DNA of 5,065 nucleotides from Deltaproteobacteria bacterium UBA6967 (GTDB taxonomy: Bacteria > SAR324 > NAC60-12), in assembly GCA_002450295.1 (NCBI GenBank), contig DJYX01000159.1:1-5065 (forward strand), written 5' to 3'. Numbering within the stretch: the stretch's first letter is position 1; the number at the start of each line of letters is the position of its first letter. The position numbers and the translations under genes are program-made. Positions 1 to 5,065 of this stretch are shown here, one piece after another. The notes below the pieces were generated by a model. It did no database searches. It saw nothing but the letters and a program-made list of their open reading frames with translations, and had not been told where the DNA came from.

Positions 1-113
1 CACCAATGGCCATGTCGATGATGATCGACTCCATGGTTAACATGATGCAAATCAACCGTCCGCCACTGGATGATCGCACTATCGATCCAACCATTAGACA
101 GAATGACAATTGA
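1..113 (+). CDS. 3' end of an unidentified gene upstream of cpeS (partial)
   Basis: A reading frame is open from the left edge (first whole codon at 3) and ends with TGA at 111-113, giving a 36-residue C-terminal tail. The tail starts with a methionine-rich stretch, with 7 Met in the first 16 residues, followed by a polar end containing NRPPLDDRTIDP. It overlaps the start of cpeS by 11 bases in another frame, which suggests translational coupling within one operon. In the Fremyella cpeCDESTR operon a rod-linker gene precedes cpeS, so a linker is possible, but I do not recognise the sequence as one. A second frame stops near position 40 and is a less likely alternative. The assignment as coding rests on openness and gene packing only. 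Confidence 0.4.
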   Translation, partial: PMAMSMMIDSMVNMMQINRPPLDDRTIDPTIRQNDN

Positions 114-645
114 GCGATTTGTTGCTCAAAGCCTGGGGCAATGGCGCTCAATGCGATCTGGACATTCGCTCGCTTTTCAACAATTTGAAGACGTCCTTAG
201 CGAAATCAATATTGAATCAATCAATAAAAACCACAGAGACATTCAGGGACTCCTGGAAAGCTCAAATGTAGCTCACGCAAACACCTCCAATGTTGTTGCT
301 CCCTTCAAAATGCAGTGGTCTGCCGAAAGTGACTGGGAGCCGGACGATCCATCACAAGTCTCCTCAGGCTCATGCCTAATCATCCCATTACAAAAAGACG
401 ATTCCTCCGGAACATTGCTTAGGAGCGTGGGATACGCAGAGTCAGAGCCTGCCGAATCCACGTATCACTTCCTAGACGACGGAACGTTTCTACTCACAAC
501 GCATTACGAGCAATCAATTGCAGAAGAAAGGATCTGGTTTGCTTCTGAAAATGTGCGCTGCAGATCTTCCGTCCTAAAGACATCTGGCGGCTCAGGAATC
601 CTACAGACATCATTCGCCTCCGAAGTCAGGAGAATATCAGCATAG
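103..645 (+). CDS. cpeS: Phycoerythrobilin lyase, CpeS/CpcS family
   Basis: This is a 180-residue protein of the CpeS/CpcS family (lipocalin-like beta-barrel), cytoplasmic enzymes that attach bilins to the conserved Cys82 of phycobiliprotein subunits; the natural target here would be beta-Cys82 of phycoerythrin. Family marks visible are the N-terminal helix with SLGQWRSMRSGHSLAF (residues 10-25), a Trp-containing barrel strand at 72-77, and EERIWFASENVRCRSS near 141-156, a characteristic stretch with conserved Arg and Trp. I chose the ATG at 103 because family members begin M(N/T)IEQF; an in-frame ATG at 70 would add 11 residues unlike the family. There is no clear Shine-Dalgarno, and the start lies inside the end of the upstream frame, so coupling is likely. 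It is followed by cpeT after 10 bases. Family certain, exact bilin and site inferred. Confidence 0.92.
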   Translation: MTIERFVAQSLGQWRSMRSGHSLAFQQFEDVLSEINIESINKNHRDIQGLLESSNVAHANTSNVVAPFKMQWSAESDWEPDDPSQVSSGSCLIIPLQKDDSSGTLLRSVGYAESEPAESTYHFLDDGTFLLTTHYEQSIAEERIWFASENVRCRSSVLKTSGGSGILQTSFASEVRRISA

Positions 646-647
646 GA
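644..647 (+). promoter_or_regulatory. Ribosome binding site of cpeT
   Basis: AGGA lies 8 bases before the ATG at 656 and overlaps the TAG stop codon of cpeS. It supports 656 as the cpeT start rather than the out-of-frame ATG at 652. It is the best Shine-Dalgarno match I noted; no comparable one was seen before cpeS, mpeB or mpeA. Confidence 0.55.
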
Positions 648-655
648 ATAAATGT

Positions 656-1270
656 ATGAGTGATCATTTATCCCTCACCGAATTTGCAAAGACCCTTGCG
701 GGCTCTTACGACAACTTCGAACAATCACAGAACAACCCGAAAGATTTCGCACGCATCAACATATATTTCCGACCATTGCCATGGCATATCTTTCAAGGTC
801 CAGGCTTTTATTCCGAGCAATGTTATGACTACGCTCCATGGGATCCATATCGACAAGGAATTCATAGATTAACCATGGTCCACGATCTGTTCGTAATGGA
901 AAATTATGGCTTTGCCAATTCTCGCAGAATTGCTGGAGCCGGACGAAATCCTGAACTCTTGGATGCTCTCCGCGTTGAGTCATTTGAAAAACGATGCGGC
1001 TGCGCAATGCAATTTCAGACCAAAGAGCCTGGACACTACATCGGCAATGTTGAGCCAGGCAAAAATTGCCTGGTTCCGCGGGACGGAAAATTAACGTATT
1101 TAGTCAGTGAAGTCGAGTTCAATCAGACCAACTGGATTAGTCGCGATCGTGGATTTGATCCAGAAACCAACGAACAAGTCTGGGGATCTGAACATGGCTT
1201 ACTGCGCTTCAAAAGAACCTCAAGCTTTGCAGATGAAATTACCAATGAATGGCTTCAAGCAAAGCACTGA
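656..1270 (+). CDS. cpeT: Phycoerythrobilin lyase, CpeT/CpcT family
   Basis: This 204-residue protein belongs to the CpcT/CpeT family. These lyases attach a bilin to the beta-subunit cysteine near position 153-165; CpeT of Fremyella acts on beta-Cys165 of phycoerythrin, and the equivalent in this window is Cys159 of MpeB. Family motifs read directly are RPLPWHIFQGPGFYSEQCYD (residues 37-56), the APWDPYRQGIHRL block just after it, a GCAMQF segment near 114-119, EPGKNCLVPRDGKLTYLVSE near 133-152, and the DRG-D-ET-VWG series near 164-177. Length is normal for the family. It follows cpeS after 10 bases and is followed by cpeR after 3 bases, so the three are almost certainly cotranscribed. Which cysteine and which bilin it serves in this organism is inferred from the homologue. 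Confidence 0.92.
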   Translation: MSDHLSLTEFAKTLAGSYDNFEQSQNNPKDFARINIYFRPLPWHIFQGPGFYSEQCYDYAPWDPYRQGIHRLTMVHDLFVMENYGFANSRRIAGAGRNPELLDALRVESFEKRCGCAMQFQTKEPGHYIGNVEPGKNCLVPRDGKLTYLVSEVEFNQTNWISRDRGFDPETNEQVWGSEHGLLRFKRTSSFADEITNEWLQAKH

Positions 1271-1273
1271 AGA

Positions 1274-1579
1274 ATGCTTGACTACGAAAAACAAATGAAG
1301 GCCTGGATACGATCACATCATTTGATATGTGTTGGGAGTGATTTTATCTTTGAAACTGTCGACCAAACTCAACTAGACAAATTTGATTTATGTATTCAAG
1401 CCATCGGCGGCAAGATTAGAACCGTTAAAGCAATTGGCAATTGGCCCATGGGTCCAAGGCGCTCATTTAAGATTTTACAAGCTACCGCGAGTGTTCCTCG
1501 ACCTGGTGGCGAGAACTTAGTCACATATTGGGCCAAAAAAGGAAGCAGAGCTACAAGATATTCAGAAATAAATTCTTGA
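1274..1579 (+). CDS. cpeR: CpeR, activator of phycoerythrin gene expression
   Basis: This is a 101-residue protein, beginning three bases after the cpeT stop and so probably translated by coupling. Its recognisable core includes RSHHLICVGSDFIFETVD (residues 13-30), a short GGKIRTVKAIGNWPMGPRRS segment (44-63) and PRPGGENLVTYWAKKGS (75-91). CpeR is known from Fremyella as a protein required for expression of the phycoerythrin operon cpeBA and is encoded at the end of cpeCDESTR, the same relative position as here. I see no obvious DNA-binding motif; how CpeR acts is not apparent from sequence. By inference it should influence the mpeBA genes about 2.5 kb downstream. Its stop codon lies at the base of an inverted repeat facing a convergent gene. 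Identification rests on recall of the family plus synteny. Confidence 0.85.
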   Translation: MLDYEKQMKAWIRSHHLICVGSDFIFETVDQTQLDKFDLCIQAIGGKIRTVKAIGNWPMGPRRSFKILQATASVPRPGGENLVTYWAKKGSRATRYSEINS

Positions 1580-1594
1580 ATTGAAGACAATTCA
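1577..1594. terminator. Candidate bidirectional terminator between cpeR and the Nif11 gene
   Basis: A perfect 7-bp inverted repeat TGAATTG-AAGA-CAATTCA fills the space between two convergent genes. The left end is the TGA stop of cpeR and the right end is the TGA stop of the minus-strand gene. The stem is AT-rich and neither side is followed by a long T run, so strong intrinsic termination is doubtful. Confidence 0.35.
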
Positions 1595-1825
1595 TTCTTC
1601 AAACCATCCCATCCAGGTATCTTTAGAAAAATTCGTATGCTTACTCCATTTTCTTAAAATAGTTAAGGAGTCAAATTCATAACCTCTAGAGGCAGCAATT
1701 GAAATGACTTGATCCTGATTTAAAGCAGCTTTAATTTCAGCTTGCAGTTCGGGATCTTGGCGAACCAATGCAATAAATGATTCTAGAGTTGAATCCTTCT
1801 TTGCGTTAGAGGCCGAATCGGTCAT
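1592..1825 (-). CDS. Small Nif11-domain protein of unknown function
   Basis: This is a 77-residue acidic protein on the minus strand. Residues 14-53 follow the Nif11 pattern: L-x-x-F-I-x-x-V with DPELQAEIK, then QDQVISIAASRGYEF, the form typical of this family (first described beside nitrogen-fixation genes and also used as leader regions of some RiPP precursors). The protein ends in WMGWFEE. It has no double-glycine cleavage site and no cysteine-rich core, so it does not look like a peptide precursor. No clear Shine-Dalgarno precedes the ATG; a 12-codon minus-strand frame (1857-1822) ends on its start codon in an ATGA overlap. It lies 51 bases downstream of the larger Nif11 gene and may share its transcript. 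Its location between cpeR and a bilin lyase hints at a link to pigment biology, but function is unknown. Confidence 0.75.
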   Translation of the reverse strand: MTDSASNAKKDSTLESFIALVRQDPELQAEIKAALNQDQVISIAASRGYEFDSLTILRKWSKHTNFSKDTWMGWFEE

Positions 1826-1876
1826 GTGAGGCCCAGATTGGGAAGCGTCTTATCCATCTTAGACGGACACCCTGGC

Positions 1877-2487
1877 TCAAGCACCATCCATCAACATGGC
1901 ACGCCATTGCAAAGTTTTTCTAAACGCCCATGACCAATGCTCAACAGGCACAGCTCGAATCTTTTCCAGTTCAAAATCACTCAGAGAGGCCGCATCCGAT
2001 GAAACATATTGCTCCCATTCACTCAATGGGAACAAAAATCCTTGGGACACCGCATAGTCAACAATCTGTTGATCCGACACACACGACTTCAATCCTGTAG
2101 CAATCGCATGATCATAAACAACAGACTGGATGAATTCATCAATCACCAGTGATGATGATGCCATGCTCAACAACTTTCGATCCAGAGTGCAAAGTTGACC
2201 TTGTCGCAAATCATTTGAAGCACTAATGGGCCACCAGGGCACCTCAGCAACCGCCACGGAATCTTTTGCTCAAGGATGCCAGAATCAATAATTATCTTTG
2301 GTGGACTAGTCGCCTGCTCATAGGGGATCAATGCAGATCCGTTCAAACTTGGCTCAATCTGATGAACAATCTCTTTTAACTGATCCAGTTCTGTGATCTT
2401 ATTCAGCTCAGTCTGTACATCCGAACGACCTTGGACAGATTCGACAAATTCCAGGAGGGCTTGTTCACGCTCAGGAGAAACAGGCAT
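1877..2487 (-). CDS. Two-module Nif11-like protein, reading frame interrupted by a one-base shift
   Basis: Two overlapping minus-strand frames look like one gene. The first starts at ATG 2487 and would end at 2167 after 106 residues; the second continues to TGA at 1877. Joining them by a -1 shift at the A4 run (2264-2267) gives a continuous protein of 203 residues. Residues about 10-43 (LLEFVESVQ ... DQLKEIVHQ) and about 114-155 (VIDEFIQSVVYDHAIATGLK ... DQQIVDYAVSQGF) both fit the Nif11 helical pattern, so it seems to be a diverged tandem duplication. A Trp-containing linker (PWWP, 84-87) joins them, and the tail contains WSWAFRK. Alternatives are a sequencing or assembly indel, a true pseudogene, programmed frameshifting, or two genes with the second starting at ATG 2164 (95 residues), two bases after the stop of the first. 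Function unknown; it neighbours the smaller Nif11 gene. Confidence 0.6.
2264..2268 (-). other. Frame-change site in the larger Nif11 gene
   Basis: On the coding strand the upstream frame reads GAG CAA AAG ATT and the downstream frame needs GAG CAA AAA GAT, so one extra A in the run, or a -1 slip on A-AAG, restores the gene. The downstream frame has a TGA about 14 bases before the GTG that opens its unbroken part, which confines the change to this short stretch. A-AAG is a known bacterial -1 slippage sequence, but homopolymer runs are also common sites of deletion and sequencing error. Confidence 0.5.
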
Positions 2488-2759
2488 AAGCGCTTGACCA
2501 ATACGGACGACTATAACAGCGAGCCAACTGCACTTCGTTACAAAACTGCAGGATTTGAGGTGGGCCGATTAGCCAAGCCTCGTGCCTTGCCTCAACTGGT
2601 GCAACTATTCATCCAAACCAGGATGATGCTAGAATAAAATGCGAATTTTTTCATAGTTTCCACCGTAGATCCTTCAGAACCAACCCGAATATTCTGGTGA
2701 GCCTGCTCATCAGATCGTCATGATCAGGATCCAACGATTTCCTTGTTCGCACTTACAAC
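2488..2759. promoter_or_regulatory. Divergent intergenic region between the Nif11 gene and mpeY
   Basis: This 272-base stretch contains no gene I can support and must hold the 5' signals of two divergent genes. Toward mpeY, two overlapping -10-like hexamers, TAGAAT (2630-2635) and TAAAAT (2635-2640), lie about 120 bases before the start and are followed by a T6 run, but no good -35 is found. Toward the Nif11 gene, TATAGT (minus strand, 2515-2510) could be a -10, also without a -35. Three GATC sites cluster at 2713-2731 just before mpeY. All of these are weak, and the boundaries given are simply the gene-free interval. Confidence 0.3.
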
Positions 2760-3956
2760 ATGGCAGAGCGGTTCGACAATCTGGTTGAGGGCTTGACCGA
2801 GGAGCGCGCCTTAGCCGTGATTCTTGCCGATCCAGACACGTTGGATCGTCCGGTAGACAAATACATGGCTGCAACAAGACTGGGAGCTAGCGATTCCGAA
2901 GAGTCACTTGACATCCTGATCAAGGCTTCGGAGTTAAGTCCAGAGCATCTGTTTAATCGCATCACCCGACGAAAAGCGATCGAGGCGCTTGGCAGAAGAA
3001 AAAGCCCCAAAGCCTTGCCATCTCTGTTTCAGGCGTTGTCCTGCACTGACGAAGCTGCCGTGATCAACGCCGTCGATGCCATCACCAGGATCGGCGCACC
3101 GCTGACAGACACCGACCACAAGAATCTGCTGAAGGCACTCGAAGGAGAAGATATCCAGAAAAGGGCTGTGGTCCAGGCCTTCTGTCGACTGGACGTGGCC
3201 AGTGCAGAAGCAAAAATCCGCCCCCTAGCGGACGACTCCAACCCTCTGGTCTCCGGTGCAGCTAGAGCGTATCTGGCCAAGGTGCACCGCCAGACCTCCG
3301 GACTGGATACTCTCGTCTCCCAGCTGATTGATCCCATAGCTGGCAGACGCCGATCCGCTGTGATTGATCTTGGTGATGCTGGTGACGTCACCAGGCTTGA
3401 GGTCCTCGTGACCGCACCTGTATCGATGTCTCTACGAGCCAGAAGTGCTTTTCAACTGGTTGACCCAGAGAAAAAATGCCATGTACCTGACGAGTACCAA
3501 GCATTGTTGACGAAACTTCTACAAGACGACCCCCGAAAATTAAAACTCCGGCAGGAATGGATCTGCTCTGTTGATGCCATTGAAATAGAAAACAATCTTC
3601 AACACCGCGACGAGGCCCGTCAATACGGCGGCGCTGCAAGCCTAATGGCCATGAGTATGCCTGAAAAAATAGTTTTGATTGATGAGATCAAACAAAAGTT
3701 ATGGAGTGACTACGTCACCCACTACTACCTGACAGCAGTCGTCAGCCTGGAGAAACTTGACGAACGCAGTGAGCTGATCCGCCTTGCCTTGGCCGAAACG
3801 ATTCCGCAGTACACAAAATCCAGGATCGCGGCTGCCTGGGGGTGCCTCAGCTTGGGACTATCGGATCAGAGACCAATCCTGGAGGAGCTCTCAATGTCCG
3901 CTCATTGGCTACCACTGAAGTGGACCTGCCGACAGGTGCTTAAACAGTTGTCATGA
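2760..3956 (+). CDS. mpeY: HEAT-repeat bilin lyase for phycoerythrin II alpha subunit (MpeY or MpeQ type)
   Basis: This is a 398-residue soluble protein of the E/F-type phycobilin lyase family (CpcE, CpeY, MpeU, MpeY, MpeZ, MpeQ). The N-terminus ([18 protein letters not shown], residues 4-21) and [10 protein letters not shown] (33-42) are typical, followed by HEAT-like helical repeats, for example [20 protein letters not shown] (71-90), [13 protein letters not shown] (100-112) and [15 protein letters not shown] (195-209). The C-terminal part contains a Tyr/His-rich [10 protein letters not shown] segment (317-326). The ATG at 2760 is the first after an in-frame TGA at 2721; there is no clear Shine-Dalgarno. 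A gene of this length directly before mpeBA is mpeY (adds phycoerythrobilin to alpha-Cys83) or its counterpart mpeQ (lyase-isomerase giving phycourobilin). I cannot separate these by eye, so the symbol is provisional. The substrate gene mpeA is in the window. Confidence 0.82.
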   Translation: MAERFDNLVEGLTEERALAVILADPDTLDRPVDKYMAATRLGASDSEESLDILIKASELSPEHLFNRITRRKAIEALGRRKSPKALPSLFQALSCTDEAAVINAVDAITRIGAPLTDTDHKNLLKALEGEDIQKRAVVQAFCRLDVASAEAKIRPLADDSNPLVSGAARAYLAKVHRQTSGLDTLVSQLIDPIAGRRRSAVIDLGDAGDVTRLEVLVTAPVSMSLRARSAFQLVDPEKKCHVPDEYQALLTKLLQDDPRKLKLRQEWICSVDAIEIENNLQHRDEARQYGGAASLMAMSMPEKIVLIDEIKQKLWSDYVTHYYLTAVVSLEKLDERSELIRLALAETIPQYTKSRIAAAWGCLSLGLSDQRPILEELSMSAHWLPLKWTCRQVLKQLS

Positions 3957-3972
3957 TTAAAGGGAGATTCTT

Positions 3973-3995
3973 CACTGAAAACCACATCCACTGAA
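3973..3995 (+). repeat. Direct repeat CACTGAA, 16-base period, upstream of mpeB
   Basis: CACTGAA occurs at 3973-3979 and 3989-3995, embedded in similar flanks (TTCACTGAAAAC and TCCACTGAAGTT). Two direct half-sites about one and a half helical turns apart, 136 bases before mpeB, could be a regulator site. CACTGAAG also occurs inside coding sequence in this window (in mpeY at 3913-3920, at the cpeT end and in mpeA), so chance is a fair alternative. Confidence 0.35.
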
Positions 3996-4010
3996 GTTGG
4001 GCGTTGCTGA

Positions 4011-5065
<1,055 letters not shown>

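Noticed and set aside
70..102. Earlier ATG for cpeS at 70
   Set aside because: It adds 11 residues not typical of the CpeS family, whose members start near MxIEQF, and it overlaps the upstream frame further.
2260..2270. A-AAG slip as sign of an insertion sequence
   Set aside because: No transposase motif, terminal inverted repeats or target duplication are visible around the gene.
1592..2487. Nif11 genes as lanthipeptide or other RiPP precursors
   Set aside because: Neither protein has a double-glycine type cleavage site followed by a Cys/Ser/Thr core, and no modifying enzyme is nearby.
2431..2637. Plus-strand frame of 68 codons antisense to the Nif11 gene start
   Set aside because: Product resembles no family I know, has no ribosome site and overlaps the N-terminal coding end of the Nif11 gene.
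3029..3391. Minus-strand frame of 120 codons inside the HEAT lyase gene
   Set aside because: Ser/Ala/Arg-rich low-information product typical of the antisense of a GC-richer gene; the lyase on the other strand is well supported.

Overview
The window is part of the phycobilisome rod gene region of a cyanobacterium, very probably a marine Synechococcus that makes class II phycoerythrin (pigment type 3). The strongest evidence is the pair at the right end. mpeB carries Cys at 50, 61, 82 and 159, and mpeA carries both Cys75 and Cys83; the additional alpha-75 bilin site is a hallmark of phycoerythrin II. All functional names rest on reading motifs and gene order, because no database search was possible.

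Layout. (1) Positions 1-1579, plus strand: the 3' tail of an unidentified gene, then cpeS, cpeT and cpeR packed with gaps or overlaps of about 10 nt or less. This is the end of a cpe(..)STR operon as known from Fremyella: two bilin lyases followed by the regulator CpeR. (2) Positions 1592-2487, minus strand, convergent with cpeR: two Nif11-domain genes of unknown function. The larger appears to hold two Nif11-like modules and is interrupted by a one-base frame change at an A4 run. (3) Positions 2488-2759: a divergent intergenic region. (4) Positions 2760-3956: a HEAT-repeat bilin lyase of the CpeY/MpeY/MpeQ/MpeZ family, most likely mpeY or its allelic counterpart mpeQ. (5) Positions 3957-4130: a long leader/promoter region with a direct repeat and a small hairpin. 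(6) mpeB (complete) and mpeA (cut by the window end), which encode the two class II phycoerythrin subunits.

How the genes fit together: mpeB and mpeA make the light-harvesting polypeptides. CpeS, CpeT and the HEAT lyase attach phycoerythrobilin (or phycourobilin, if the HEAT protein is a lyase-isomerase) to particular cysteines. CpeR is expected to activate phycoerythrin expression. The Nif11 pair is the part without an explained role, and I regard it as the most interesting content here. mpeB and mpeA are visibly rich in C-ending, highly expressed-type codons, while cpeS/T/R and the Nif11 genes are more AT-rich.
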